The notes under the pieces: generated by a model
Told to the model about the DNA's origin: nothing
Databases searched by the model: none
The model's input: only the letters and a program-made list of their open reading frames with translations
Program-made: the position numbers and the translations under genes
DNA from: Bacteroidota bacterium
Lineage (GTDB): Bacteria; Bacteroidota; Ignavibacteria; UBA10030; UBA6906
Length of the DNA: 64,000 bases
NCBI GenBank assembly: GCA_019637975.1
Contig: JAHBUR010000017.1
Span: 1 to 64,000 of the forward strand
Reading direction: 5' to 3'
Part shown: positions 27,286 through 36,947 of the stretch, in pieces
Numbering within the stretch: the first letter of the stretch is position 1
How the letters are laid out: the number at the start of each line of letters is the position of its first letter

Positions 27286-28706
27286 TCAGTCTTTCGCAGT
27301 TCGGGCTGGTAACGCGCCTGCATCGCATCGGTGAACTCGACGACTTCGGGCGACAGCATGTCGAGTTTGTTCATCTCAAAAAGGTCGCGCAGATACGGTT
27401 GCGCTTCGCGCCAGGTCTTTGCCGTATTGAGAGATGTGAAGAATACGAAGCTCGAGTTTGCGTCATCATGAAAGATGGTGGAAATGAATCGTGCGCGCTG
27501 CCCGGTTGTCAGCATCTCGTGAATATCCGGCAACTCCTCCGGTACTTTTTCTTCAGCAGGACGTTGAGGGAATGTGAGCATCGTTTTGTATTGTTGTGTT
27601 TCGCGCTCTTTGGCGTATGCAACAAGCTCATCGGCGCTGACAACTGGCTGTACCGGCAATGGCGGTTCGGGAAGATCCTTCTCCAGTTCCGTCGTATCCA
27701 ATTGTGTAACATCAATCGCAGCCGCTTCATCCGCGTGTTCTTCCACAGCGGGTGGCTCGCTGATGCCCGGCGAAACCGGCACAGATTCCTCTGCGGGTAG
27801 TTCGGCAACCTCGCGTGATTCAAGTCCGGGCGGTTCCGGCGAAGGTTCGGATTCAACGGCCTTTTCCGTGGCCTCAATGGTGTGTTCGATGGGTTTAAGA
27901 ATCTCCTGTTCCGATTCCTGAACTTCTTCTTTCACTGTTGTTTCGACGTTGTAGAGGTCTTCGAGAATCCCCGTCAACTCTGCAATGGAAATCTGCGTGC
28001 GTGAGCGGACGTGACAAATACGCTCGATGTACTCCTTCACGCCCATCATCTTCTTATCATCAAAGAAGAGAAGAATCGACTCGACAGGAACGGGCCTTGT
28101 CGGGGTAGAGTCGCCATACAGCAGGAAATCGAATATCGGCTTTGTCAGATAGGCAAGCTCGCGGGGAGAATGCTGGCGGGCAATCTCTTCGTCGATCCTT
28201 GCAATCAACGTCGCAAAGGAGTGCTTGTCCATCTCATGCATATTTCTGCGTCGGGCATGCCGCTCGACAAGTGTTCCGTAATATGCGTAATCGACGACAC
28301 GCTCGAATTTGCGAACGAGCGTTTCAAACGGAATCCGTTCCTCCTTCTCAAACATCATCTGAACCAACGTCCACTGCGGGCGACAAAGATAGTTTTCCAG
28401 AAAGTGAACCGTGTCCTCGACGAGCTTTTCAAACTCACTCCGCTGCAACACGTATTGCGTTGCGAGTGATCGAAGCACCGTTCGTTCGGCAACCACCGTG
28501 GAACCGATGCGTTTCGTTATGCCCGACAGCGTATGCGATTGTTTGAACTCATCTTCCAGACGATCCATCACGGCGGCAAGCATGTATGATTTCACCCCAC
28601 GGGGAATTTGCGCCCCGACAACCTCGCTCAGAGGAAGCGCCTCCCGGCCGTTGATCGTCGACTCGATGATAATTTGCTTGATGAGTTCTGTTTCCCGTTC
28701 CAACAT
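27282..28706 (-). CDS. Protein of unknown function with a long acidic Pro/Glu linker, coupled to obg
   Basis: 474 residues. Residues 1-250 are helical and charged (ERETELIKQIIIESTINGRE, SYMLAAVMDRLEDEFKQSHT, VERHARRRNMHEMDKHSFAT). About 255-365 is low-complexity acidic sequence rich in Pro, Glu and Ser (ESEPSPEPPGLESREVAELP). The last 100 residues form a second compact part (LTTGQRARFISTIFHDDANS, TAKTWREAQPYLRDLFEMNK). There is no signal peptide, membrane segment or catalytic motif. The stop overlaps the obg start by four bases, so production of the two is coupled. I do not recognise the family. A cytoplasmic adaptor role linked with Obg or ribosomes is only a guess from position. Confidence 0.75.
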   Translation of the reverse strand: MLERETELIKQIIIESTINGREALPLSEVVGAQIPRGVKSYMLAAVMDRLEDEFKQSHTLSGITKRIGSTVVAERTVLRSLATQYVLQRSEFEKLVEDTVHFLENYLCRPQWTLVQMMFEKEERIPFETLVRKFERVVDYAYYGTLVERHARRRNMHEMDKHSFATLIARIDEEIARQHSPRELAYLTKPIFDFLLYGDSTPTRPVPVESILLFFDDKKMMGVKEYIERICHVRSRTQISIAELTGILEDLYNVETTVKEEVQESEQEILKPIEHTIEATEKAVESEPSPEPPGLESREVAELPAEESVPVSPGISEPPAVEEHADEAAAIDVTQLDTTELEKDLPEPPLPVQPVVSADELVAYAKERETQQYKTMLTFPQRPAEEKVPEELPDIHEMLTTGQRARFISTIFHDDANSSFVFFTSLNTAKTWREAQPYLRDLFEMNKLDMLSPEVVEFTDAMQARYQPELRKTE

Positions 28707-28828
28707 GATAGCGGATTCCCCTCTTGAAAAACTTCAACGGATAGTTGCGAAACTCTCTTATGCGTCTAAACTTACGATTTATTCTTCTGTGTGGCAAGGA
28801 GCGCATGAGATAAGGAATGAGAAGGGCA

Positions 28829-30265
28829 TTATTGCTCTAAAACGGAGATGGACATACTGTCAATAGCATATCCGGTTACATGCTCCACGTGTTGTTTTGC
28901 CCTCGCGAGGCAGTAGACTTGATAGCCAGCCTCACGGACGAGGGCAACTTCGTGTTGTTTGAGGTACGCAACGAAGAGAAGTCCGGGATTTCCCGCTTTT
29001 TGAGTCAGGAGGAAGTGCCCCTGACTATAGGATAGCGAGTGTATAAGACTTGAATCGCCTGCTGGCTCGACATGTGGATTCTCAAACCAGAACGACGGGC
29101 CGTCGCTTGTCATGACAATGGCTTTCTCGGGCAGCGAATACGATCCGACAGCCTCGCGCTCGCGCAACATCTGAGTTCTATTGTGAAGCTCCTCGAAGAC
29201 CATTCCTTCGTGTACATTTACGCCGAATGCGCGCCGGTTGCCGACCTGTATAACGTCAACTGTTACGAGCCCGGAAAGAACGAGCAGAACGGTGAACACG
29301 GAAAAGGCTCTTCGGGGAGAACATCTGTCCATCAGGAGCAGCAGAAAGGGGAGCGCCGGAAGCAAATATGCGCGCTCGAGCGGCAGCCACAGAAACAAAA
29401 GAAGAAACGTGACAACACCAATAATTGATGCCAGAATGATCGGATCGCGAACTCGAATTGATCGTACAGCCACTACCCGGTTCACAAAGAGAACATACCC
29501 CGCAACGGCCGCAGTAAGCGGACCGATGAAGTAAATTGAACGGTAGAGAAAAGCGGCCACGCGCATTACAGGTTCAAGATGCACGTCGCTCATTTGTTCA
29601 CGCGTTGCAGTAAACCAGCCGGTAATCCCATATTTGATGACAAGAGGGAGAAATACAGCCGTTGTTGTCGCACATGTCACGAAAGCAAGTTTCAGCAATT
29701 GTCTTCTATCCATCCTCTGAGCAATGATCAGGCTCAATAGCGGCACCACGGCAACAAGATTTGCCGGGCGAAATCCGGCGGCGATCCCGAGCGCAATTCC
29801 CGCCAGCACAATGCGCTGTTTCAAGATAGCATGAAGTGACAGCAAGATTGCAAGAAGCGACCACATGTAATCGAGCGTGACAGCAGAATGCTGCCAAATA
29901 ACAGGCGAGAACGCAAATGCGATGACCAGCATTTTCTGATGTCGCGCGAGCCGCTGGACTATACTGTTCCAAATATACACCGCAATGAGGGTTGCAACCA
30001 AGGTAGCCGCGTTGGAGAGCGGCGCTCCACCTGAAGGGACAAACAGCGCTGAAACGATTTCATGCAACGGGTAGCCGGGTAATCGGGATTCGAGGTACGT
30101 TCCCGTGTTCCGCAATGTCGAAGCCGAGTTGGCAACCAGCCACGCATCGGCATCCGCTCCATAACCTGTCCACAAGAAAGGAACTCGTGTGAAGACGACA
30201 GCGGAAAGTACAAGATAAAGCCAATACCGTGAAAGGAATGTGTCGTTGGAGGATAGACGATGCAT
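28829..30265 (-). CDS. Polytopic membrane glycosyltransferase-like protein (GT-C type)
   Basis: 478 residues with about ten membrane segments. After a first segment, an acidic loop YGADADAWLVANSASTLRNT holds the paired Asp expected of GT-C enzymes, which use polyprenyl-phosphate sugars. TYLESRLPGYPLHEI follows, then many hydrophobic segments (ILASIIGVVTFLLLFLWLPL, AYLLPALPFLLLLMDR) and a soluble C-terminal part from about 355. It may modify lipids or proteins on the periplasmic side. The precise reaction cannot be told from sequence. No cell-wall or O-antigen genes sit beside it; obg-group genes lie downstream and sdh genes upstream. Confidence 0.6.
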   Translation of the reverse strand: MHRLSSNDTFLSRYWLYLVLSAVVFTRVPFLWTGYGADADAWLVANSASTLRNTGTYLESRLPGYPLHEIVSALFVPSGGAPLSNAATLVATLIAVYIWNSIVQRLARHQKMLVIAFAFSPVIWQHSAVTLDYMWSLLAILLSLHAILKQRIVLAGIALGIAAGFRPANLVAVVPLLSLIIAQRMDRRQLLKLAFVTCATTTAVFLPLVIKYGITGWFTATREQMSDVHLEPVMRVAAFLYRSIYFIGPLTAAVAGYVLFVNRVVAVRSIRVRDPIILASIIGVVTFLLLFLWLPLERAYLLPALPFLLLLMDRCSPRRAFSVFTVLLVLSGLVTVDVIQVGNRRAFGVNVHEGMVFEELHNRTQMLREREAVGSYSLPEKAIVMTSDGPSFWFENPHVEPAGDSSLIHSLSYSQGHFLLTQKAGNPGLLFVAYLKQHEVALVREAGYQVYCLARAKQHVEHVTGYAIDSMSISVLEQ

Positions 30266-30282
30266 ACGGGCTCAAAACAACA

Positions 30283-30310
30283 GTAGGGACACAGCCACTT
30301 GTGTCCCTAC
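30283..30310. repeat. Palindromic element with GTAGGGAC...GTCCCTAC ends
   Basis: Eleven-bp perfect stem GTAGGGACACA/TGTGTCCCTAC with a six-base loop, between the glycosyltransferase-like gene and sdhB. Its outer eight bases match the palindrome at 61676-61699, so both belong to one short inverted-repeat family. Confidence 0.7.
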
Positions 30311-30345
30311 GACTTTGATGAGATACAGCAAGGAAAACGCCGCGG

Positions 30346-31107
30346 TTACTCCTGGATGAACTTCGCTCTCATGTACTCGCGATTCAGTCGCGCAATATGT
30401 TCCACGGAAATGTTTTTCGGGCACTCGGCTTCGCATGCATACGTGTTTGAACAATTTCCAAAACCCTCCTCGTCCATTTGCGCAACCATTGCCTCGACAC
30501 GCGCTTTGCGTTCGGCATGTCCTTGAGGAAGCAAGGCAAGTTGGGAAACCTTTGCACTCACAAACAGCATCGCCGAGCCGTTTTTGCATGCGGCAACACA
30601 TGCGCCGCATCCGATGCATGCGGCGGCATCCATTGCTTCTTCGGCAACGGGCTTTGCAATCGGGATGGCGTTTCCATCGGGCGCACCGCCGGTTCTCACA
30701 GAAACGAAACCGCCCACGGCCATGATTCGGTCGAACGCCGAACGGTCAACAACAAGATCCTTGATAATGGGAAAGGGTTTTGCGCGCCACGGCTCGATCA
30801 CAATCGTCTCGCCGTCGTGAAATGTACGCATATGCAACTGACAGGCGGTGACACCACGGAGCGGCCCGTGCGCCCGTCCGTTGATGTACAGGCTGCATGT
30901 TCCGCAGATTCCTTCGCGGCAATCGTGATCGAATGCAACCGCATCTTCGCCTTTACGGACAAGATCAAGATTCAGCAAATCCAGCATTTCGAGAAACGAC
31001 ATGTCGGGTGAAACGCCGGGCATGGTGTACGTAACGAACTGGCCGTCGGAGTTTCTGTCCTTCTGGCGCCAGATTTTCAGCTTGATGGTCATTGTGTTCT
31101 CGGACAT
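30346..31107 (-). CDS. sdhB: Succinate dehydrogenase/fumarate reductase iron-sulfur subunit
   Basis: 253 residues from the ATG at 31107 (AAGGAG nine bases upstream); the ORF is open 15 codons further without a good start. The 2Fe-2S ligands are Cys63, Cys68, Cys71 and Cys89 in [11 protein letters not shown] and GVTACQ. The ferredoxin part has [14 protein letters not shown] followed by [20 protein letters not shown]. It passes electrons from the flavoprotein to the membrane quinone site. Last gene of sdhCAB. Its Lys-rich segment after the second cluster and overall length fit the enzyme of Bacteroidota/Chlorobiota and Gram-positives with a single membrane subunit. Confidence 0.95.
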   Translation of the reverse strand: MSENTMTIKLKIWRQKDRNSDGQFVTYTMPGVSPDMSFLEMLDLLNLDLVRKGEDAVAFDHDCREGICGTCSLYINGRAHGPLRGVTACQLHMRTFHDGETIVIEPWRAKPFPIIKDLVVDRSAFDRIMAVGGFVSVRTGGAPDGNAIPIAKPVAEEAMDAAACIGCGACVAACKNGSAMLFVSAKVSQLALLPQGHAERKARVEAMVAQMDEEGFGNCSNTYACEAECPKNISVEHIARLNREYMRAKFIQE

Positions 31108-31164
31108 TCGGTAATGCTCCTTGTTGTGTGGAAGCGGCCTTGGCCTCTTCAAAATTTCAGATCA

Positions 31165-33078
31165 CTATTTGTAACTTCGCTGGCTCGGTTTCACGTATTC
31201 GAATGTCAGCGGCTCTTTGTGCAGCGTCTCCTTGCTGCCGACTCCCTTGAACTCCCACGCGGCAACGTACGAAAACTTCTCGTCGTCACGCTTTGCTTCA
31301 CCGTCATCTGTTTGAGACTCCTCACGGAAATGTCCGCCACACGATTCTTCCCGATGCAAAGCATCGGTGCACATGAGTTCGCTTAACTCAAGAAAATCCG
31401 CCAGTCGGTGGGCCTTCTCCAATTCCTGATTGAATGAATCCGAGCTGCCCGGAATCAACGCATTGTTCCAGAATTCCTCACGCAGCTTCGGAATCTCCTG
31501 CAACGCCTCCTTCAATCTGCCCTCGGTGCGCCCCATACCGCATTTATCCCACATGATTTTGCCGAGTTGCTTGTGAAGCACATCCACCGGCTTCTTGCCT
31601 TTAATGGACATCAACCTGGAGGTCATTTCCGAAAGATCCCGTTCAGCATCCTTGAATGCGGCATGACTCGCATCCACTTTCGGGAATTTGCCTGTGGCAA
31701 GATAATCGCCGATCGTATACGGGATAACGAAGTACCCGTCTGCCAAGCCTTGCATTAACGCGCTGGCACCGAGTCGGTTGGCCCCGTGATCGGAGAAGTT
31801 GGCTTCGCCGAGAACGAACAAGCCGGGAATTGTACTCATCAGATTGTAGTCAACCCACAAACCGCCCATCGTATAGTGAACGGCGGGATAGATACGCATC
31901 GGCTGTTCATAGCCGTTTTCACCGGTGATCTGCTGATACATGTCGAAGAGATTGCCGTACTGTTCCTCCACCCACCCTTTGCCAAGTCGTTGAATGGTTG
32001 AAGAGAAATCAAGATACACGGCAAGGCCTGTTGCCCCGACACCGTGTCCCTTGTCGCACATTTCTTTTGCACGACGTGAGGCGACATCACGAGGAACAAG
32101 ATTGCCGAACGATGGATAGAGCCGTTCGAGATAATAATCACGTTCATCTTCCGGAATATCGTTGGGATGCCGCTTGTCTCCTTTAGCCTTCGGCACCCAG
32201 ATGCGGCCGCTGTTGCGCAGGCTTTCACTCATCAGCGTGAGCTTGGACTGATGGTCGCTTGATACCGGGATACAGGTCGGATGAATTTGCGTGAAACACG
32301 GGTTGCCGAAGAACGCTCCGCGTTTATGCGCACGCCACGTTGCCGTAGCGTTGCACATCATTGCATTCGTAGAAAGGAAGAACACGTTGCCGTATCCACC
32401 CGTAGCCAATATCACCGCATCACCAACGTATGATTCGAATTTACCGGTAATCATGTTGCGGGCAACAATGCCGCGTGCCTGACCGTCAATCACCACTAAA
32501 TCAAGCATCTCTCTTCGTTCATAAAACTTCACGGTTCCCAAACCCATTTGGCGGCTGAGCGCGGAATACGCGCCGAGCAGAAGCTGTTGACCGGTTTGCC
32601 CGCGGGCGTAGAATGTGCGGGAAACCTGTGCCCCGCCGAACGACCGGTTATCCAGCAATCCGCCATACTCTCGTGCAAACGGAACTCCCTGGGCAACACA
32701 TTGGTCAATGATGCTGTTGCTTACCTGTGCAAGACGGTAGACATTTGCCTCGCGTGCACGGTAGTCGCCTCCCTTTACTGTGTCGTAGAAGAGGCGCCAG
32801 ATGCTGTCACCATCGTTGGGGTAGTTCTTCGGCGCGTTGATGCCCCCTTGCGCCGCAATGCTGTGGGCACGACGCGGTGATTCGTGATAGCACAGTGCCG
32901 TCACGTTGTATCCCAATTCGGCAAGCGAAGCTGCCGCGGAGGAACCCGCGAGTCCCGTACCCACGACAATGATGTGATACTTGCGCTTGTTTGCGGGGTT
33001 CACCAGCTTCATGGTGAAGCGGTGGTTATCCCACTTCTGTTGTACGGGTCCGTCAGGAATTTTCGAATTCAGTGTCAT
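31165..33078 (-). CDS. sdhA: Succinate dehydrogenase/fumarate reductase flavoprotein
   Basis: 637 residues. FAD-binding motif [20 protein letters not shown], substrate-loop sequence [24 protein letters not shown]-link histidine region near [13 protein letters not shown], and catalytic [34 protein letters not shown] and the later [20 protein letters not shown] are also typical. The reaction is succinate to fumarate with electrons to quinone, or the reverse. It sits 15 bases downstream of sdhC and is followed after 57 bases by sdhB. The long form (about 640) is the class that pairs with a single five-helix cytochrome b. Confidence 0.96.
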   Translation of the reverse strand: MTLNSKIPDGPVQQKWDNHRFTMKLVNPANKRKYHIIVVGTGLAGSSAAASLAELGYNVTALCYHESPRRAHSIAAQGGINAPKNYPNDGDSIWRLFYDTVKGGDYRAREANVYRLAQVSNSIIDQCVAQGVPFAREYGGLLDNRSFGGAQVSRTFYARGQTGQQLLLGAYSALSRQMGLGTVKFYERREMLDLVVIDGQARGIVARNMITGKFESYVGDAVILATGGYGNVFFLSTNAMMCNATATWRAHKRGAFFGNPCFTQIHPTCIPVSSDHQSKLTLMSESLRNSGRIWVPKAKGDKRHPNDIPEDERDYYLERLYPSFGNLVPRDVASRRAKEMCDKGHGVGATGLAVYLDFSSTIQRLGKGWVEEQYGNLFDMYQQITGENGYEQPMRIYPAVHYTMGGLWVDYNLMSTIPGLFVLGEANFSDHGANRLGASALMQGLADGYFVIPYTIGDYLATGKFPKVDASHAAFKDAERDLSEMTSRLMSIKGKKPVDVLHKQLGKIMWDKCGMGRTEGRLKEALQEIPKLREEFWNNALIPGSSDSFNQELEKAHRLADFLELSELMCTDALHREESCGGHFREESQTDDGEAKRDDEKFSYVAAWEFKGVGSKETLHKEPLTFEYVKPSQRSYK

Positions 33079-33093
33079 GGCGACTCTTATCGT

Positions 33094-33768
33094 TTAGTAT
33101 GCAAAGAGAAAATACAATGGGATGATGGCGAAACCGACCGGGATCAACAACCAGAACACAATACCGATGGCATGCACAAGCTTCTCAAGCTTTCCGGAAC
33201 GCACGCCGAATGTCTGAAAGGCCGATTGAAATCCATGCTTCAGGTGATACGCAAGAAATACAAGTGCAACAATGTAAAACGCCACATACGCGGGACTGCT
33301 GAAGGCATCAATCATAAGCTGGATCATCGGGCCTTTGCCGAGGAAGCGCGACTCCACAAAGAACGTATTGACATGAACGACGAGAAACACACCGACGAGT
33401 ATTCCGGTAAGCCACCCGAAGCGCGAACTCCATGTACTGTTCTCGCTCGCTTTGTTCACTTCGTACTGAATGGGCCGCGCCTTGCGATTGAGAAGATACA
33501 GATAGATGCCCAGGATGGCATGAAGCAGAAAGCCCGCAAACAGACCCCACTCCAACGGACGGATAATGGGATGGGTCGCCATGAAATGTCCGTATATTTC
33601 GAACATCTCGGCTCCCCGGAACTCGGCGGTGTTGCCGCTGCTCGCTTGAAGAGCAAAGAGATTTATGGTGAGATGCACAACCAGAAAACTGCACAGGAAC
33701 AATCCCGAGAGTGCCATCGTGATCTTCCTGCCGACAGATGAGCTAAGAAACGTTGCGGTTTTTCCCAT
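33094..33768 (-). CDS. sdhC: Succinate dehydrogenase cytochrome b subunit (type B, one membrane subunit)
   Basis: 224 residues with five membrane helices, the length of the Wolinella/Bacillus class that binds two haems in one subunit. Likely haem ligands are histidines in VVHLTINL, FLLHAILGIYLY, VFLVVHVNTFF and YHLKHGFQSAFQT. It anchors SdhAB to the inner membrane and reduces the quinone. First gene of sdhCAB; the 142 bases upstream hold the promoter and the end of ftsX, without a clear motif. Confidence 0.93.
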   Translation of the reverse strand: MGKTATFLSSSVGRKITMALSGLFLCSFLVVHLTINLFALQASSGNTAEFRGAEMFEIYGHFMATHPIIRPLEWGLFAGFLLHAILGIYLYLLNRKARPIQYEVNKASENSTWSSRFGWLTGILVGVFLVVHVNTFFVESRFLGKGPMIQLMIDAFSSPAYVAFYIVALVFLAYHLKHGFQSAFQTFGVRSGKLEKLVHAIGIVFWLLIPVGFAIIPLYFLFAY

Positions 33769-33910
33769 TGAGAGTACTTTCTAAATTGTTGGAACCTCCT
33801 GAGGAGTCCATCGGACCTGGAAATGAGGCTTGAAGAACATGGTAAGCTGAAACCGGGAAGCAAAAGCCCGAAAAAATGTAAGAAGGATTCTGAACTTTAG
33901 CAAGGCTCAA

Positions 33911-34783
33911 TCAGGTCGCGACGCGCATAAACCGGACAATTGAAATTACTGCGCCAAGCAATCCCAATGCAAGGCCTGTTGCTATTACAACTGCATAGAA
34001 CACCGACGGCATGTGAATGTATGCCGAGAAATCGCTTGCAACCAGACGGGCGGCATATTCCAGCACAATGTACAGTACACCCGCAGCAATCATTCCACCG
34101 ACAACTCCCTGTACCATTCCCTCGATGAGGAACGGGAGTCGGATGAATGTCCATGTCGCGCCCACAAGCTCCATCGTTCGAATCAGCTTTCGTTTCGCGT
34201 AGATAGCAAGCCGGATGGTATTGGAGACAAGCAGGATTGCCGAAATGCTGATCAGCAACCCGAGGCCGAGAGTCACATTATTGATGGTGGTAGTTCTTTT
34301 GTCAATCAACTCAAGCAGCTCTTTCCGATAGATGATCTGATCTATTCCTCGAAGGGCAACAAGCTCGCGATAGATACCATCGACGGCGGCGGTTGTCCGG
34401 AAATCGGGCTTGATATAGATCTTGAACGACGGCGGAAGCGGATTGAAATCAAGAACCTTCTTGATATCCTCGCCGAACTCTTCCTTGAAGATCTTTGCCG
34501 CCTCATCTTTTGAAATGTAGATGAGACTGTCAACGCCCTTTACAGCCAGCACACGGTTGATCAACGTGTTGATTTGATCGCGGGTTACCGGCTCCTGCAG
34601 AAACGCCTCCAGTTCAACCTTTGCCCTCAACATCTCGATGAAGCGCGACGTGTTGATGCTGATAACGGCAAACACGCCTAACAATACCAGCGAAATGCCG
34701 ATAGTGATAATCGAAATAGCCGTCGAGAGTTTGGTTCGCGTAAAGCCGGAAAGGCTTTCTTTAACGGTATAGGAAAGACTCAT
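33911..34783 (-). CDS. ftsX: Cell-division protein FtsX
   Basis: 290 residues. Four membrane segments with a large periplasmic loop between the first two (VELEAFLQEPVTRDQINTLI, YISKDEAAKIFKEEFGED, LPPSFKIYIKP). The last three helices have LLISISAILLVSNTIRLAIYAKRKLIRTMELVGA, the conserved family signature. With FtsE, FtsX controls peptidoglycan hydrolases at division. No ftsE adjoins it here; instead two small lipoprotein genes lie immediately upstream on the same strand, the nearest ending nine bases before it. Confidence 0.93.
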   Translation of the reverse strand: MSLSYTVKESLSGFTRTKLSTAISIITIGISLVLLGVFAVISINTSRFIEMLRAKVELEAFLQEPVTRDQINTLINRVLAVKGVDSLIYISKDEAAKIFKEEFGEDIKKVLDFNPLPPSFKIYIKPDFRTTAAVDGIYRELVALRGIDQIIYRKELLELIDKRTTTINNVTLGLGLLISISAILLVSNTIRLAIYAKRKLIRTMELVGATWTFIRLPFLIEGMVQGVVGGMIAAGVLYIVLEYAARLVASDFSAYIHMPSVFYAVVIATGLALGLLGAVISIVRFMRVAT

Positions 34784-34792
34784 GTTGTTGCT

Positions 34793-35323
34793 TTAGAAAT
34801 TCGATTCGTCGCGCCATCGAACAATTTTCCAGGGCGAGGTGGTTGTTGTCTGTTCGAATGTGAGATTGGCATATCCCCCGATGCGCTCGATGGAACTTGG
34901 ATTAAACGTGATTGTCAGATTAAACCCGCGGACAAAGTTGATCCGCTTTGCAGTGGTTGATGTATCAACAGAACTTGAAACAATGTTATTCCATATCAAG
35001 TCAAGTCGTTGCGCGTTCTGGAACAGGCCGTATGTCGTACGCAATTCTGTATCCCGTCCCCACGTCACGTCGATTCCCCCGTTTTCATAATCACGGTACA
35101 CAAACACAAACGATTCATCGAGCAAGGGCGCATACACCGACGTATCGCGGAATGTGTACGCAACACGCAAACATTGAAAAATCCCCTCCGGCGACGATGG
35201 ATCGCATGACGATGAAGCGGGCGACGTATCGAGTCCGGGCGCGAACGGGTTCTTGCATGTGAGACTCACGAGAACAAGCAGGGCACAGCCCGGCAACAAC
35301 ACCGATTGAGCTGAAAGCTTCAT
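34793..35323 (-). CDS. Exported protein, paralogue of the next lipoprotein gene, unknown function
   Basis: 176 residues from the ATG at 35323, which overlaps the stop of the preceding gene by one base (TGATG). The signal is [20 protein letters not shown], then LTCKNPF; the cysteine could be lipidated, though T before it is unusual. The mature domain of about 130 residues (PEGIFQCLRVAYTFRDTSVY, ESFVFVYRDYENGG) ends in TSPWKIVRWRDESNF. The upstream gene shares the closing W-x-I-x-R-W-x-D motif and a similar size, so they look like tandem copies of an NTF2-like domain. No function is known. Confidence 0.65.
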   Translation of the reverse strand: MKLSAQSVLLPGCALLVLVSLTCKNPFAPGLDTSPASSSCDPSSPEGIFQCLRVAYTFRDTSVYAPLLDESFVFVYRDYENGGIDVTWGRDTELRTTYGLFQNAQRLDLIWNNIVSSSVDTSTTAKRINFVRGFNLTITFNPSSIERIGGYANLTFEQTTTTSPWKIVRWRDESNF

Positions 35324-35907
35324 CAGTTGCTGAATTTGCCTTTGAAACTGCTCCAGGTCAAATCGTTTGTGGTCTTCAAATCTACCCACCGTGAAATCGT
35401 CCACTCACTGTTGTCATTCACCAGAGTAAATTGCGTCGTTCCCCGCGCAGTTTGCGTGAAGCCCGGCTCGATATGTTCGAATGTCAACGTATAGTCGAAA
35501 CTGTACGTGCGGGAATCCCCGCTGATGAGTGAATCTTTCGGAATCAACGTGAGATTGGAAAAACTTTGCGGCTGCCTTCTTTTCGCAACAAGATTTTGAA
35601 AGTAGGATTGTTCCTGCTGTAGTGTCCAATTCCGAAGAACGCTTGCGTAAATCTCCGCCGCATCACCCGACGGAATGAATGTGAAACTATGTTGCGAACG
35701 GGTCGAGTCGGTGAAGTTGGCAACATAGCCCGCAACATCCTGCTGCCCGATGGAGTTCTGCAGATTCAGAATGACGTTCGAGGGAAATGTCCGCGGAAGA
35801 TACTGAAAGCCGGATTGCGACGGGGGCTCTGCTTCACGCGGCTCGAACACGTTGCATCCGGCAGCGAGAAGCAAACACCAAGTGATATGAATTCCCAACT
35901 TGTTCAC
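35323..35907 (-). CDS. Lipoprotein, probable NTF2-like domain, unknown function
   Basis: 194 residues with lipobox CLLLAAGC. The mature part includes [20 protein letters not shown], a middle section with [10 protein letters not shown], and the end [13 protein letters not shown]. The recurring pattern of a helix followed by curved strands that finish with W-x-I-x-R-W suggests the NTF2/SnoaL-like fold. It lies between recR (four-base overlap) and its paralogue, inside the ybaB-recR-lipoprotein-ftsX transcript. It is anchored in a membrane facing the periplasm. It might have an envelope role linked to ftsX, but there is no direct evidence. Confidence 0.7.
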   Translation of the reverse strand: MNKLGIHITWCLLLAAGCNVFEPREAEPPSQSGFQYLPRTFPSNVILNLQNSIGQQDVAGYVANFTDSTRSQHSFTFIPSGDAAEIYASVLRNWTLQQEQSYFQNLVAKRRQPQSFSNLTLIPKDSLISGDSRTYSFDYTLTFEHIEPGFTQTARGTTQFTLVNDNSEWTISRWVDLKTTNDLTWSSFKGKFSN

Positions 35908-36500
35908 AATTCAACCCGTCCTTCAAGCGCACGAGAGAGGGTCGCTTCATCGGCAAATTCGAGATCGCCACCGACGGGAATGCCGCGTGCGATACGGCTC
36001 ACCTTCACACCCAACGGCTTCAGCAATTTGGTCAGATACAACGTTGTTGCTTCACCTTCCACGTTAGGATTGAGGGCAAGAATCACTTCGCTTACTTCCC
36101 CGTTCATTCGTTGAATCAACTCGCGTACTTTCAAATCGTCCGGCCCGATGCCGTCAAGCGGAGACAGCGAGCCTCCGAGAACGTGATACAACCCTTTGAA
36201 CTCGTTTGTTTTTTCCACTGCCATCACGTCGTTCGGCTCCTCGACCACGCAGACAATGCTCCGCTCGCGTTTGGGGCTTGAGCAAATGGGGCACGGATCG
36301 ATCTCAGTGATGTTCCAGCACGTAGAACAGTAGCGAATCTTATCCTTCACATTCACCAATGCCCTCGCCATCTGCACAATCTCGTCGCGGGGCTGCTTCA
36401 GAATATGCAGGGCAAGACGTTGCGCCGTTTTTCTGCCAATGCCCGGCAGAGCCGCAAATTCCTCGATGAGTTGTTGTAGCGCTTCTGATGTATAAAGCAT
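35904..36500 (-). CDS. recR: Recombination protein RecR
   Basis: 198 residues. HhH motif ([20 protein letters not shown]), a zinc finger with four Cys in [19 protein letters not shown], and a Toprim domain ([53 protein letters not shown]). It loads RecA with RecO at single-strand gaps. It is eleven bases downstream of ybaB in the usual ybaB-recR order; dnaX, which often precedes them, is not present here. Confidence 0.97.
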   Translation of the reverse strand: MLYTSEALQQLIEEFAALPGIGRKTAQRLALHILKQPRDEIVQMARALVNVKDKIRYCSTCWNITEIDPCPICSSPKRERSIVCVVEEPNDVMAVEKTNEFKGLYHVLGGSLSPLDGIGPDDLKVRELIQRMNGEVSEVILALNPNVEGEATTLYLTKLLKPLGVKVSRIARGIPVGGDLEFADEATLSRALEGRVEL

Positions 36501-36511
36501 ACAATTGTTGG

Positions 36512-36850
36512 TTACATTCCCGGCAAATTCAGTCCGGGGATGTTGGGCATCATGCCGCTCGTGACTTTTGCCATCTCTTCTTGTGCCATCCGCGACGAGT
36601 CTTCGAGTGCCTTGTTCGTTGCCGCGAGAACAAGATCTTCCAACATCTCAACATCGTCCGGGTTCACGACTTCCTTGTCGATTTGAATCTTCACAACCTG
36701 CTGCCTTCCGTTTGCGGTCACTTTTACCATGCCTCCGCCTGAATCTGCCGTAATGGTTTTCTGCTCAAGTTCCTGCTGTACTTGGGCCATCCTTTCCTGC
36801 ATCTTCTGAACCTGCTTCATCATTCCGGCCATGTTCGGCATGCCCTTCAT
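36512..36850 (-). CDS. ybaB: YbaB/EbfC nucleoid-associated protein
   Basis: 112 residues. An N-terminal coiled helix ([20 protein letters not shown]) is followed by [20 protein letters not shown] and a helix ending with a Met/Pro/Gly-rich tail ([15 protein letters not shown]). The fold forms a tweezer-like DNA-binding dimer. The operon with recR is the standard arrangement. Confidence 0.96.
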   Translation of the reverse strand: MKGMPNMAGMMKQVQKMQERMAQVQQELEQKTITADSGGGMVKVTANGRQQVVKIQIDKEVVNPDDVEMLEDLVLAATNKALEDSSRMAQEEMAKVTSGMMPNIPGLNLPGM

Positions 36851-36947
36851 TGCGTCCCTTTCGATATTGAGTTTTGATGTGTTCGTTTCTGAAAAAATAT
36901 ACCCTTATACGCAAGGAAAGTCAACGAGATGGGTGGCTGCCAAACCT

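Noticed and set aside
32884-33741. Plus-strand ORF of 285 residues
   Set aside because: Antisense to sdhC and the sdhA start, which are both clear.
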